From contig CACMBV010000004.1 in assembly GCA_902612125.1 (NCBI GenBank), positions 1 through 64,000 on the forward strand: a stretch of 64,000 nucleotides of DNA, given 5' to 3'. Positions 35,670 to 45,204 of this stretch are shown here, in pieces. Origin of the DNA: an uncultured Verrucomicrobiota bacterium (GTDB lineage Bacteria; Verrucomicrobiota; Verrucomicrobiia; Opitutales; Seribacteraceae). The notes under the pieces were generated by a model that had not been told where the DNA came from, did no database searches, and saw only the letters and a list, made by a program, of their open reading frames with translations. Position 1 is the first letter of the stretch; each line of letters opens with the position of its first letter. Position numbers and translations under genes: made by a program.

Positions 35670-36290
35670 ATGCAAACAGCTAACGAAATCCACTGGCTTC
35701 TCTTTTTGCTTCCATTGATTGCAGCTCTAATTGGCTGGATGACAAATTACATCGCAGTCAAAATGCTTTTTCATCCCAAAGAGCCAAAAAAAATTGTCGG
35801 AATTACTTTTCACGGAGTTTTCCCAAAGCGACAAAACATCCTTGCAGAAAAACTCGGTCAATTGGTCGCAGATGAACTTTTTTCTGTTTCAGATGTTTCA
35901 GCAAAAATAAAAGAATTTGCCACCAGTGATGAGGCCATGAACGAAGTGGGAAAGAGGATTGAGATGACGATTAGGAATAAATTGGTACAGGCATTTCCGA
36001 TGCTCGCGATGTTTCTAACCGATGAGATGGTGGAAAAGGTAACCGGACTTTTTAAGAATGAACTCAAAGATTTTTTGTCAGCCACCTCCCAGGGCATGGG
36101 AGAAAAACTTGAAGAAAATCTAAATGTTGAGGCAATGGTGAAAGAGAGGGTTAACGCTTTTTCATCGGAAAAATTAGAAAAACTGCTCAATCAATTGATG
36201 AAGAAAGAATTTAAGTTCATTGAATTAGTTGGAGCAATTTTGGGATTTCTGATCGGATGTCTCCAATTAGTTATTTCGTTGTTCGCTTAG
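35670..36290 (+). CDS. DUF445 family membrane protein (YheB-like)
   Basis: A 206-residue protein with a membrane helix at each end (about 9-30 and 184-205) and a long helical middle. The N-terminal IGWMTNYIAVKMLFHP followed by GVFPKRQNILAEKLGQLVADEL is the DUF445 signature (W-x-T-N-x-x-A-[IV]-x-M-L-F-x-P). The function of the family is not known; it is anchored in the inner membrane. Length is about half that of the two-repeat members, matching the short form. It stands alone between a lipoprotein on the minus strand and a dead channel gene. Confidence 0.88.
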   Translation: MQTANEIHWLLFLLPLIAALIGWMTNYIAVKMLFHPKEPKKIVGITFHGVFPKRQNILAEKLGQLVADELFSVSDVSAKIKEFATSDEAMNEVGKRIEMTIRNKLVQAFPMLAMFLTDEMVEKVTGLFKNELKDFLSATSQGMGEKLEENLNVEAMVKERVNAFSSEKLEKLLNQLMKKEFKFIELVGAILGFLIGCLQLVISLFA

Positions 36291-36346
36291 AAACAGTATT
36301 ACTCAATGCGAATTTAAATTGCCTTCCCCCCTATCAAAAATAAGTA

Positions 36347-37073
36347 ATGATCTCCAATAGTTCTGATTCCTTAGCAAACAGTACATTTGCCCATAATCAA
36401 TATGGATTTGAGATTACGATTGCTTTATTGGCAATCATTTCTCTACAATATTATTGATAGCAGTATTCACTTCTACTTTTGAAACCTCGTTTTCTGGTAG
36501 TACAGGAGAAAAAAGAATCAAAAAACTCCCACATATTCAATCTTCGCTACAGACATTATTGGTAAATAATTTCCTAACGATTTTGTTGTTTATGAGCTTT
36601 GCCATCGCTCTTTCGACCATCAGTTTGAATTTGTTGCAATTCTTGTCACTGCAATAGGAGAAGGTATGGGATTTTTCTAAAGAGTCCTTTCTAATCTGGT
36701 AAACTCACTGATTCTTCTGATCGACCATTTGATTAAGACCAAGAGATGTGATCGAAATCGATGGGACATACGGGTGGATTAATTTATTTCGAGCAGGTTA
36801 TGCTAGGATGATTAAAAGGGATGGGACAGAGCATCTTATTACAAATTAAGATTTAATTAAATTGTACCTTCAGAGCTTGATTCTCAGATACTGGTTTTCA
36901 CGAAAACGCCCCTCGATCTCAGATTGCGTTTCTGGATCAATCGTCCTTCCAACGGAGTTGATAATCTCCGAAGTGAAGTGCTTTGGGAATTTGGAATTAT
37001 TTTTAAAGATCATGGTATAAGCATTCCCTTTCCTCAACGAGTCATTGGTATAATAAAGGCCGAATTATCCTGA
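36347..37073 (+). pseudogene. Decayed MscS-family mechanosensitive channel gene
   Basis: No intact frame spans this stretch, but fragments of one protein appear in order across frames. They are a membrane-helix region at about 36,550-36,655 (NNFLTILLFMSFAIALSTISL), a gating-helix-like TAIGEGMGFF at about 36,642-36,677, then [17 protein letters not shown] (about 36,688-36,738). Next come [12 protein letters not shown] and DGTEHLITN (to about 36,847) and, in another frame, DLRLRFWINRPSNGVDNLRSE to HGISIPFPQR, ending at TGA 37,071-37,073. These are the pore helix, beta domain and C-terminal GI-x-I-P-F-P-Q signature of MscS-like channels. At least three frame changes and two stops separate them. 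A short frame at 36,454-36,657 is part of the wreck, not a gene. Confidence 0.82.
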
Positions 37074-37166
37074 ATCTAACCTATGGGCTAGGAGAAATTC
37101 GCCCATAACCCAACCTATCGATGCTTGCCAAGACTAAAGAATAAGGTTTTATTTGTTTGCTTTAAT

Positions 37167-37493
37167 ATGGATCAGACTGACCTCACTTCACTTATACACA
37201 CTATTGCAATGGCCCCGCCACCCGGTGAATCGGGCGGAGGGGGTCTCATGGGATTCTTGCCCATGATTCTTATTTTTGTTGCTTTCTACTTTCTGTTAAT
37301 TGCTCCGCAAAGGAAAAAACAAAAACAGCACCAAAAAATGATTAACGCTCTAGAAAAAGGGGATAATGTCAAAACGATCGGTGGAGTATTTGGAAAGATT
37401 ACCGGAGTTAAAGAAGATCGGGTTGTCGTACAGATTGCAGAAAATGTGAAAGTGGAAGTGGCCAAAGACGCCGTCTCTGCAAAAGTCGAGTAA
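37167..37493 (+). CDS. yajC: Preprotein translocase subunit YajC
   Basis: A 108-residue protein with a short N-terminal tail, a glycine-rich hinge (GESGGGGLMG), one membrane helix (about residues 33-48, LPMILIFVAFYFLLIAP) and the signature APQRKKQKQHQKMINALEKGDNV cut at QKQ, followed by the small beta domain (TIGGVFGKITGVKEDRVVVQIA). ATG 37,167 is chosen; an upstream TTG at 37,125 would add an unlikely leader. It sits 48 bases before secDF, the classic pairing, and belongs to the Sec holotranslocon. Confidence 0.93.
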   Translation: MDQTDLTSLIHTIAMAPPPGESGGGGLMGFLPMILIFVAFYFLLIAPQRKKQKQHQKMINALEKGDNVKTIGGVFGKITGVKEDRVVVQIAENVKVEVAKDAVSAKVE

Positions 37494-37541
37494 AAGATCT
37501 TTAACTTTTTTCCCGATTACGGGAACCTAATTGCTAGCACC

Positions 37542-40220
37542 ATGAATAAGAATCAAGTTTGGAAACTTCTTTTTATAGTAATACTGTTTTTCATCAGTAT
37601 TGGGTTCATATCCCCCTTCGAAGATCGAGAACTTGGAGAATACGCCCGAAGCCAAGTTACAACTGATGCAAATTCATCCAACCATATCGGCTATGAATCT
37701 TTCGACGAAGTGATCGAGACCCTCCGCAGGCAGTTACCCATTGAACAACCAATCGATTTCCGCGCTCTTCGTGATTTTGGTACCACTAACCAATTAGACT
37801 ACTCCGCGTATTTTAAAGCACCCGAAGGAGTCTTGGGTACGGTTGCATCCCGTATTCTTCCGGTTTTAGTAAAACCAGGCATTCGTGTAGGTCATGTCAA
37901 AGATCGTGAAAAAAGAAATGAGTTGGTTCTTCGTTCGCTTCTCCGAGGTTCTCAGGCAGCGATAAAGAAAGGATTAGACCTCCGGGGGGGAATTGCCTTT
38001 ACCATGGAAGTCACAGACCTGAACGAAAGTGATAATTCTCCAACTGGAGGGGTATCGCCTATGGACAAGGTTGTCGAGATTATGAGCGACCGTCTGAATG
38101 CATTTGGAGTGGCCGAGACTCTAGTCCGCAAGAAAGGCGATAACGCTATCGAGATTCAAATACCTGACCTGACTACCAAACAAGACCCCGGTATGGTTGA
38201 AGACCTCCAAAAACCGGCTAAGTTGGAGTTCCGTATTGTCAATGTCGATTCCAATGCACCACCCCCACAAGCCGGGGAAACATGGACCGATGATGAAGGT
38301 ATCCCCTATGTTGCGATGCTGCGCGGTGATGCCGAACCAAACGAAAGGCCCATTTGGGTAAGGCGTTTGTGGTCAGCAGACGGTGAGATCATTGATAAAG
38401 CTTATCCGCGTCAGGATCAAATGGGAGGCTGGGAAGTCGGGCTTGATTTTACTTCCGAGGGAGCCCAAATTTTTGCTAGTCTTACCGGAGAGGTTGCTCA
38501 AATGTCAGATCCTGTCACAGGTCAACCCGGCAGAATGGCCATTGTTTTGGATGGACAGTTGGAAAGTGCTCCGTCGGTGAGACAAAAAATTGATGGGGGG
38601 AGTGCGGTTATTGAAGGAAACTTTAATCAGCGGGAAGCCAAAATGCTCTCCGATATTCTTAATAATCCTCTCAAAGTCTCCCTTGAGATAGGAGAGAAAT
38701 ACGAGGTTTCCCCGACCCTTGCATCGGGTGCACTGAGTAGTAGCTTACAGGCTTGCGTATTGGGTGCCGTACTCGTGATTGCTTTCATGGTGGTTTACTA
38801 TAAGGCAGGTGGGCTGGTGGCCGTTTTCTCCGTTGGTACCAATGTCCTGCTGGTAATTGCCTGTCTGGCTGGAATTTTCCAAGCCACTTTTACACTACCC
38901 GGCATGGCTGCTCTGGTACTAACCATTGGTATGGCAGTAGATGCTAATATTCTTATTTTTGAAAGAATTCGAGAAGAATTAAAAGCAGGCAAAAGCTCCG
39001 AGAATGCATTACTTGGAGGCTATGAAAAAGCTTTCTCTACCATCATTGACGCTAATTTCACCACTTTGATTACTGCAAGTATTTTGATATGGCTAGGAAC
39101 TGGCCCAGTTAAAGGGTTCGGGATAACTCTGGCCATTGGTATTGTAACATCCGTTTTCTGTGCCCTCTTTATAAGTCGACTGTTGCTTACCATACTCATC
39201 TCGTCTGGGGTCAAAAATTTGATCAGCCTCAGTACCATTGCCAAAAGCAACCCGCGGAAAGAAATTGATTTTCATAAATATCGTAAGGTTGCTTTCTTTT
39301 TTTCCTGGGTTGTGGTTGCCGTGGGCATCATTTCAATTTATTTAAATAAGGATCGAATTTTGGGAATTGATTTTCGTGGCGGCGAAGAAAGTATCGTTTC
39401 TTTTTCTCAAAAGATAGACGCGGGAGACTTGGAGACTACTTTCGCCAGTGCCCCCGAAGTCGGAGAAGTTCAGCATGTATATCGTTCCGAAGTTGGTTCC
39501 GGGAATGAAGCTTCCCGTCTGGTTTTGCAAAGCGAAGTGGGTAAAAGTCGTGAAGCCCTTTCACTCTTACAATCTCAATTCCCCGCAGCTGAATTGGTGG
39601 AGGAAGGTCTAAGCAATATCGGAGCTTCGGTGAGCGATCAAATTACAAGTGATGCAATCTCCTCTGTTCTAGTCGCCCTCCTTGGTATCCTACTTTATGT
39701 GGCAATCCGTTTTGAAATGGGATATGCAATTGGTGCGGTTGTTGCTACGGTACACGATGTGCTGATGACCATCGGGCTCTTTGTTTTACTTGGAACTATT
39801 TCAGGAGGGACGCTTTGTTCAGGGCAGTTTACTGCACCCATGATTGCATCCATTTTGATGATCGTTGGCTACTCAATCAATGACACTATTGTGGTTTTTG
39901 ACCGCATAAGGGAGGAACTTGAACTGAACCCCGTGACCAATCTCAAGAAAATCATTTTAATTGCGATCAATCGTGTTCTTTCACGATCAATCATTACCAG
40001 TTTTACCACTCTTTTGGCTGCCATATCACTATGGATTTTCGGAGCAGGAATCATCAACGATTTTGCATTTGTTTTTGTCATCGGAATCGTGACTGGAACT
40101 TTCTCCTCCATCTTTATTGCCAGTCCGATTTTCTACTTTTGGCATAAAGGCGACCGAAAACATGTCGAAGAAGGCGAGATCTTGCCTAAATATGATTGGC
40201 AGACTTCCACTTCCAAATAA
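37542..40220 (+). CDS. secDF: SecD-SecF fusion, protein translocase export subunit
   Basis: An 892-residue fusion. One N-terminal helix (9-27) leads into the SecD P1 region starting KKGLDLRGGIAFTMEV (near 150), then the D5-type VGLDFTSEGAQIF and five helices from about 405 with GMAVDANILIFERIREEL. SecF begins near 590 with a helix, GIDFRGGEESIV, and ends with GYSINDTIVVFDRIREEL and three closing helices. The two Asp residues in the middle helices (VDANI and NDTIV) mark the proton path. Fused SecDF is normal in Bacteroidota and Verrucomicrobiota among others. It pulls proteins through SecYEG using proton force. Confidence 0.96.
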   Translation: MNKNQVWKLLFIVILFFISIGFISPFEDRELGEYARSQVTTDANSSNHIGYESFDEVIETLRRQLPIEQPIDFRALRDFGTTNQLDYSAYFKAPEGVLGTVASRILPVLVKPGIRVGHVKDREKRNELVLRSLLRGSQAAIKKGLDLRGGIAFTMEVTDLNESDNSPTGGVSPMDKVVEIMSDRLNAFGVAETLVRKKGDNAIEIQIPDLTTKQDPGMVEDLQKPAKLEFRIVNVDSNAPPPQAGETWTDDEGIPYVAMLRGDAEPNERPIWVRRLWSADGEIIDKAYPRQDQMGGWEVGLDFTSEGAQIFASLTGEVAQMSDPVTGQPGRMAIVLDGQLESAPSVRQKIDGGSAVIEGNFNQREAKMLSDILNNPLKVSLEIGEKYEVSPTLASGALSSSLQACVLGAVLVIAFMVVYYKAGGLVAVFSVGTNVLLVIACLAGIFQATFTLPGMAALVLTIGMAVDANILIFERIREELKAGKSSENALLGGYEKAFSTIIDANFTTLITASILIWLGTGPVKGFGITLAIGIVTSVFCALFISRLLLTILISSGVKNLISLSTIAKSNPRKEIDFHKYRKVAFFFSWVVVAVGIISIYLNKDRILGIDFRGGEESIVSFSQKIDAGDLETTFASAPEVGEVQHVYRSEVGSGNEASRLVLQSEVGKSREALSLLQSQFPAAELVEEGLSNIGASVSDQITSDAISSVLVALLGILLYVAIRFEMGYAIGAVVATVHDVLMTIGLFVLLGTISGGTLCSGQFTAPMIASILMIVGYSINDTIVVFDRIREELELNPVTNLKKIILIAINRVLSRSIITSFTTLLAAISLWIFGAGIINDFAFVFVIGIVTGTFSSIFIASPIFYFWHKGDRKHVEEGEILPKYDWQTSTSK

Positions 40221-40241
40221 GGATTTACTAATTTCGCAGAG

Positions 40242-41993
40242 ATGAAAAGCCCTGCTGTGATATGGCAGGAAAAATCTTTTGACCAGGAATCCGCAAGATT
40301 ATTCGAAAGAGCCTTAAACTTATCCCCTCTGTTATCTAAACTTCTCGCGGGAAGAAAAATTAAATCGGTCCCTGAGGCGAAAAATTTCATCGGTCCCAAA
40401 CTGGCACATTTACAAGATCCGTTTGATATAACCAACATGGAACAGGCTGTCGAACGGATCAAAGACGCAATCAAAAGAAAAGAAAAAATACTTTTGGTTG
40501 GAGATTATGATGTGGATGGAATCTCGTCTGTAAGTATTCTACAGAAAATCCTCACAGATTTGGGAGGCCAATCGAGCCTGATCATCCCCAGAAGAAAAGA
40601 CGAAGGGTACGGGTTGACCATTGCTGTGCTCAAAAGAGGTCTGAAGAAAAAAGGTTTTTCCCTGGTGATTGCACTAGATTGTGGAACCAATTCTGTGGAG
40701 GAAGCGGTTTTCCTCCATAAATCAGGGATTGACCTAATTGTGGTTGATCATCATCAGGCTAAGGAAGAGGTGTCAAACATTCCAATTATTTTAAATCCTC
40801 ACTTACTTGATGACCCCGAAGCCACTTGGTTTAATCTTTGCACTGCTGGTCTGGCCTTCAAGTTGGCCCATGGGATCATCAAAAGCTTGAAGAGGGAAGG
40901 CTTCAATATCCCAGAAAAAATTGACCTCAAAGAATATCTGCCTCTTTCAGCTTTAGGTACCATTGCAGATTTAGTCCCCCTGCAAAAAGAAAATAGAATT
41001 ATATCTAAATTCGGGCTCAAACATTTGGGCTTCAACCCATCAACAGGTCTCAACGCCCTTATTCAAGAGAGCAAAATAGACCGGAATTCATACCCCAAGA
41101 GCGAAGACATTACCTTTAAATTGGCTCCCATGATCAATGCCTGCGGCAGAATGGATGACCCCACAATCGCAACTTCCCTTTTTTTGGAAAACGATGCTGT
41201 ACGCTGTAAAAAGCTAGCCGGTAAGATGAATGAATACAACGAGAAAAGAAAATTCATTGAATCGCAACTCACCGAAGAGACTCAAGCACAAGCAGAAAAT
41301 TTGTTTGCAGACAAGGTAGCCTTGGTCGCTCACGGAGATGGAGAGTATTGGAACCCAGGGGTTGTGGGAATAGTAGCTGGAAAATTGGCAAATTTTTTAC
41401 GAAAACCCTGCCTGATTCTGGCTAAATCAGAAAATGGAGAATACCGCGGTTCCGGTAGAGGGGTGAAAGGATTGGATTTGGTACAAGCACTGAGCCAGTG
41501 CAAGAACTTTCTGCTTCATTGGGGGGGGCATCCGATTGCTGTTGGCTTAAGCATTTCAGAAGAAAACCTAGAAGAATTCACCAAGAACTTTTTAATTGCT
41601 GTTGAAAAACAGATTGGAACAAATGCTCCCGATCAGCACTTTGTAATTGATACCTATATTCAACAAAATCAATTGCGTGAGGGTCTTTTAGTAGAGATTG
41701 AAAAGCTGGCTCCTTTTGGCCAGGGGAATCCCGAACCTGTTCTTGCTATTGAGAAAGTAAGATTAAATGGAAAGCCAAAAGTAGTTGGTTCAGGAGAACA
41801 TTTTCAATTCTCTGTTCACAATGGTCGTGAAGCAGTCACGGGGATCGCATGGAGGATGGCCGAAAATATTCCTCCTTGTGATCAAGAAATTGATATTGCC
41901 TTCCGATTGCAGTGGAATCATTGGAATCAAAGGAAAAGATTACAAATGGTAATGGATTCCTGGAAGATCCATGAGACCTTAATTGAAAAATAA
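40242..41993 (+). CDS. recJ: Single-stranded-DNA-specific exonuclease RecJ
   Basis: A 583-residue DHH-family 5'-3' exonuclease. LLVGDYDVDGISSVSILQKIL is motif I, VVDHHQ (near residue 168) motif III, and NACGRMDDP lies in motif IV. The DHHA1 domain reads GIVAGKLANFLRKPCLIL and HWGGHPIAVGLSI (GGH with I-A-V rather than the usual A-A-G). An OB-like C-terminal domain follows with LAPFGQGNPEPVL. It acts in recombination and repair. The start ATG lies 21 bases after secDF. Confidence 0.95.
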   Translation: MKSPAVIWQEKSFDQESARLFERALNLSPLLSKLLAGRKIKSVPEAKNFIGPKLAHLQDPFDITNMEQAVERIKDAIKRKEKILLVGDYDVDGISSVSILQKILTDLGGQSSLIIPRRKDEGYGLTIAVLKRGLKKKGFSLVIALDCGTNSVEEAVFLHKSGIDLIVVDHHQAKEEVSNIPIILNPHLLDDPEATWFNLCTAGLAFKLAHGIIKSLKREGFNIPEKIDLKEYLPLSALGTIADLVPLQKENRIISKFGLKHLGFNPSTGLNALIQESKIDRNSYPKSEDITFKLAPMINACGRMDDPTIATSLFLENDAVRCKKLAGKMNEYNEKRKFIESQLTEETQAQAENLFADKVALVAHGDGEYWNPGVVGIVAGKLANFLRKPCLILAKSENGEYRGSGRGVKGLDLVQALSQCKNFLLHWGGHPIAVGLSISEENLEEFTKNFLIAVEKQIGTNAPDQHFVIDTYIQQNQLREGLLVEIEKLAPFGQGNPEPVLAIEKVRLNGKPKVVGSGEHFQFSVHNGREAVTGIAWRMAENIPPCDQEIDIAFRLQWNHWNQRKRLQMVMDSWKIHETLIEK

Positions 41994-42028
41994 TTTTAAA
42001 ACGAAATATTTGAACACTCTCTACAAGC

Positions 42029-43534
42029 TTATGGGTTTATTTCCCTTTCAATCATATGAATCGCTTCCTCTACATTAAACCTTGCTTGCTCCGTGGTGTC
42101 ACGATTACGAACGGTAACCGATCCATCTCCTTCGATTGTATCAAAATCTACAGTTACACCAAAAGGGACTCCGGCTTCATCAATTCTTCTGTATCTTCTA
42201 CCAATGGCACCTGATTGATCGTAAATAACATTCCACCGCTTTTGCATTTTTTTATAAATTTCCATAGCCCTATCAACCAAAGCAGGTTTGTTTTTGACGA
42301 GAGGAAAGATCCCTACTTTAATCGGAGCAACTCGGGGGTGAAAGCGAAGAACGGTCCTTTTCTCGCCTTCTATTTCATCGACCGAGTACGCGGAGCATAG
42401 TACCGCAAGAAAAGTACGGTCTACACCCAAACTCGGCTCGATCACATGAGGAAGATATTTCTCTCTCCTTTCCTCGTCAAAGTACTCAAGATTTTTTCCG
42501 GAATGCTTCTGATGCTGAGAAAGGTCGAAATTCCCTCTCGCGGCAATACCTTCCAGTTCATGTTCGCCGAAAGGAAACTTGAAAGTAATGTCTGTGCAGG
42601 CTTTGGCGTAGTGAGCGAGTTTGTGCCCGGGATGAATCTCTTCCCCCAAGTATTCAGGTGTCAATCCGATCGATGAAAACCAGTGCTTCCGTGTTTGGAT
42701 CCACTCGGCATGGTATTTTGGCCAGTGTTCTTCACCCGGTGGAATGAAATATTCGATTTCCATTTGTTCAAATTCCCGTGAGCGGAAAATAAAGTTACGG
42801 GGGGTTATTTCATTACGAAAAGCTTTTCCTATCTGAGCTATTCCAAAGGGAATTTTTACCCGGCCCGTATCCACCACATTTTTGAAATTTGCGAAAATCC
42901 CCTGAGCCGTCTCTGGTCGTAGATAACATAAGGATGATCCATCTCTAAGGGCACCCACATGGGTTTCAAACATCATGTTGAAATCTCTGGGAGGGGTAAG
43001 TGATCCAGGTTTTCCGGTGGCAGGAGAAGGAACAAGCCTCTGTTCCTCAAGGGAAAGCTCATCGTAAGCTCTTAAATTAACCGGCTCAAGCGATCCCTGC
43101 TTAGATGCCTTTCTTTTCATCGATTCAGCCATTGATTCAGCTTCCTCTCGCATATTTTCTGACTCAATTAAAGAAATCCAACCAAGACTTTCCTTACTTA
43201 CCTTAACTTCTGAGGCAAAAAGTTGATCTGCCCGGTATCTCATTTTAGATTCCTTACAATCAACCATCGGGTCGGTAAAACCATCTACATGGCCTGAAGC
43301 CTGCCAAACCTTTGGATTCATAATGATCCCGGAATCCAAACCAACCATATCATCCCGTCTTCGCACCATATCTTCCCACCAGGCATCTTTGATATTTTTA
43401 CGGAGTTCAACCCCGAGAGGTCCGTAGTCAAAAAAACCATTCTGACCACCATAGATTTCCGAGGATTGAAATACAAAACCCCTGCGTTTCGCAAGTGCCA
43501 CTATTTCTTCGATTAGGGAAACACCTTTTGCCAT
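42029..43534 (-). CDS. glyS: Glycyl-tRNA synthetase, single-chain class II type
   Basis: A 501-residue class II synthetase of the alpha2 kind. [16 protein letters not shown] is motif-1-like and [23 protein letters not shown] (in parts) motif 2; the anticodon-binding domain is the last 100 residues ([12 protein letters not shown], and [11 protein letters not shown]-like [19 protein letters not shown]). I start at [14 protein letters not shown] (43,534) rather than at an ATG 13 codons upstream. This type, not the alpha2beta2 GlyQS, is normal for Verrucomicrobiota, Bacteroidota, Actinobacteria and eukaryotes. It converges with recJ across a 35-base gap. Confidence 0.95.
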   Translation of the reverse strand: MAKGVSLIEEIVALAKRRGFVFQSSEIYGGQNGFFDYGPLGVELRKNIKDAWWEDMVRRRDDMVGLDSGIIMNPKVWQASGHVDGFTDPMVDCKESKMRYRADQLFASEVKVSKESLGWISLIESENMREEAESMAESMKRKASKQGSLEPVNLRAYDELSLEEQRLVPSPATGKPGSLTPPRDFNMMFETHVGALRDGSSLCYLRPETAQGIFANFKNVVDTGRVKIPFGIAQIGKAFRNEITPRNFIFRSREFEQMEIEYFIPPGEEHWPKYHAEWIQTRKHWFSSIGLTPEYLGEEIHPGHKLAHYAKACTDITFKFPFGEHELEGIAARGNFDLSQHQKHSGKNLEYFDEERREKYLPHVIEPSLGVDRTFLAVLCSAYSVDEIEGEKRTVLRFHPRVAPIKVGIFPLVKNKPALVDRAMEIYKKMQKRWNVIYDQSGAIGRRYRRIDEAGVPFGVTVDFDTIEGDGSVTVRNRDTTEQARFNVEEAIHMIEREINP

Positions 43535-43632
43535 AGTGCAATCTCTTTTACTTGATCGAATCAACAGTCTCAATCAATAAACATAGTTTGAAATAAATTG
43601 ACTATCCCATTTACGCCGATTGAATTATAGTT

Positions 43633-43911
43633 ATGTCATGGAATAAATTTGTAAACCTGAGACTGAAGTGTTTTTTGCTAACCCTGTTTTGCATTTCCAT
43701 GTCATCTGGTTGCAAGTTTTTGCCGAATCCTAAAAAGTATTTTTCAAAAGATTTCAACGCAGCGGGGGCACTTTCCCATTCAAGAAGCTCTTTTGAACCG
43801 GTTGAAACTGGAACGATTCATCTACGGTCCAATGAAATTTGGAACAGGAGAGATTTTTCCGGGGACAAAACATCTGCACTTTGGGGATTGATAACTTACA
43901 CTGATTACTAA
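43633..43911 (+). CDS. Small predicted lipoprotein, 92 residues
   Basis: The N-terminus is a lipoprotein signal: basic start (MSWNKFVNLRLK), hydrophobic core (CFLLTLFCISM) and S-S-G-C with Cys27 as lipidation site. The mature part is 66 residues, rich in Ser and Asn, ending LWGLITYTDY, with no recognised domain. It is probably exported and anchored in the outer membrane. It stands between glyS (divergent) and the palindrome before the Fur-type gene; no homologue is recognised. Confidence 0.7.
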   Translation: MSWNKFVNLRLKCFLLTLFCISMSSGCKFLPNPKKYFSKDFNAAGALSHSRSSFEPVETGTIHLRSNEIWNRRDFSGDKTSALWGLITYTDY

Positions 43912-43923
43912 ACGGAACCCATG

Positions 43924-43948
43924 TTTAATTAGAATTATTCTAATTAAA
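43924..43948. promoter_or_regulatory. 25-bp palindrome, probable Fur/PerR-type operator of the suf operon
   Basis: TTTAATTAGAAT-T-ATTCTAATTAAA is a perfect inverted repeat of 12 bases on each side of a single central base. The inner 15 bases TTAGAATTATTCTAA have the 7-1-7 form of a PerR/Fur box (B. subtilis PerR consensus TTATAATNATTATAA; 13 of the 14 defined positions agree). It lies 36 bases before the preferred ATG of a Fur-family gene that heads the suf operon, the right spot for autoregulation. It has no G+C-rich stem or T run, so it is not a terminator. Binding is inferred. Confidence 0.75.
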
Positions 43949-43984
43949 CTTGCGATTGGATCAGAGGTGCCTAATAAGATATGT

Positions 43985-44419
43985 ATGAATTCATCTAGGA
44001 ATCACTTATCAACTAACGATCTTTCGCTCTCCCTTAAGGAACATGGCCTTCGTTCCACCAAGCAAAGATTGTGTGTATATGATATAATCCTGGAAAAAAG
44101 AGATCATCCGACGGCAGATGACATTTTCATACGGGTACGTAAAAAACTTCCGAAAATTTCCTTTGCGACTGTCTATAATTGCCTTGAAACATTCGTGAAA
44201 TACGGCCTGGTCAAGAAAATAAATCTCGATCGATCTTCCTCACGCTACTGCCCGAACCTATCTCCACACGCACACTTTAAATGCTCAGACACAGGGCAAA
44301 TCATCGATCTTCCCATCACAGGTGACACCTTAATTTCTTTGGAATCAATCCTGCCCAAGGGATTTTCTCATAACGGATTTGATTTGTCATTTCACGGCAC
44401 CACTCCATCCAACAACTAA
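43985..44419 (+). CDS. Fur-family transcriptional regulator (PerR/Fur-like)
   Basis: A 144-residue metalloregulator (a GTG at 43,967 would add six residues). The winged helix is LKEHGLRSTKQRLCVYDII then HPTADDIF and KISFATVYNCLETFVKYGLV. The dimer domain has SSSRYCPNLSPHAHFKCSDTGQIIDLP, keeping the His-x-His and acidic residues of the regulatory metal site. The structural zinc ligands are incomplete: only one Cys of the usual C-x-x-C is present (CSDT) and the C-terminal C-x-x-C is absent. It lies 12 bases before sufC and behind a 25-bp palindrome, so it most likely controls Fe-S assembly in response to iron or peroxide. Confidence 0.88.
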   Translation: MNSSRNHLSTNDLSLSLKEHGLRSTKQRLCVYDIILEKRDHPTADDIFIRVRKKLPKISFATVYNCLETFVKYGLVKKINLDRSSSRYCPNLSPHAHFKCSDTGQIIDLPITGDTLISLESILPKGFSHNGFDLSFHGTTPSNN

Positions 44420-44431
44420 TACAATCTTAAT

Positions 44432-45184
44432 GTGAGTACGCTTAAAGTACAGAATCTATCAGTCTACATCGAAGATAAACCTATTCTTAATGATTTCTCA
44501 TTGGAAATTCCTTACGGAGAAGTTCATGCCATCATGGGTCCCAATGGTAGTGGAAAAAGTACCCTCTCCAAGGCATTGGCTGCTCACCCTAATTACGATA
44601 TTCGTAACGGCACGGCAGAATTAGACGGTCATAATCTGATTGACATGGAACCTGACGAAATATCCAGAGCAGGCCTCTTCCTCGCATTTCAATACCCGAT
44701 TGAAGTTCCCGGCGTAACTATTGCCAATTTTATAAGAGCGGCCATCCAAGCAAGGATGGAAGAAAGTAAACTGTTCAAGGCCGTTGATTACTACAAGAAA
44801 CTTTATCAGAAAATGGACGACCTGGGAATTGACCGCAAGTTCACCGCACGCTCTCTGAACGATGGATTTTCCGGTGGGGAGAAAAAAAGATGTGAAATTC
44901 TACAAATGGCGATGCTCGATCCGAAATTTTGTATCCTAGATGAAACCGATAGTGGTCTGGATATCGACGCATTACGGGTTGTCTCTGCTGGAGTTAATTC
45001 AATGCGTAGTTCAAACCGAGGATTCCTTGTTATCACTCACTATCAACGACTTTTAGACTATATCGTACCCGACAAAGTACATGTAATGTGGGAAGGTAAA
45101 ATTGTCCGCTCAGGAGATAAAGATTTGGCTTCTGAGCTAGAAAGTAAAGGCTACGATTGGATCAAAGAAGAATTGGCTGCCTAA
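44432..45184 (+). CDS. sufC: Fe-S cluster assembly ATPase SufC
   Basis: A 250-residue ABC ATPase without membrane partner. Walker A is [15 protein letters not shown], the signature [16 protein letters not shown] and Walker [19 protein letters not shown], with the SufC-specific Asp-Glu-x-Asp-Ser-Gly-Leu-Asp. [17 protein letters not shown] is another SufC hallmark. It starts with GTG. It forms the SufBC2D scaffold with the next two products. Confidence 0.96.
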   Translation: MSTLKVQNLSVYIEDKPILNDFSLEIPYGEVHAIMGPNGSGKSTLSKALAAHPNYDIRNGTAELDGHNLIDMEPDEISRAGLFLAFQYPIEVPGVTIANFIRAAIQARMEESKLFKAVDYYKKLYQKMDDLGIDRKFTARSLNDGFSGGEKKRCEILQMAMLDPKFCILDETDSGLDIDALRVVSAGVNSMRSSNRGFLVITHYQRLLDYIVPDKVHVMWEGKIVRSGDKDLASELESKGYDWIKEELAA

Positions 45185-45204
45185 CGAAAAGGAAAATTTC
45201 AATC

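Noticed and set aside
36454-36657. Short membrane-protein frame (67 residues)
   Set aside because: It is one fragment of the decayed MscS gene; the following pieces of the same family lie in other frames.
43924-43948. Palindrome as a transcription terminator of the upstream lipoprotein gene
   Set aside because: The stem is AT-only apart from one G/C pair per arm, has a one-base loop and no T tract after it; operator geometry fits better.
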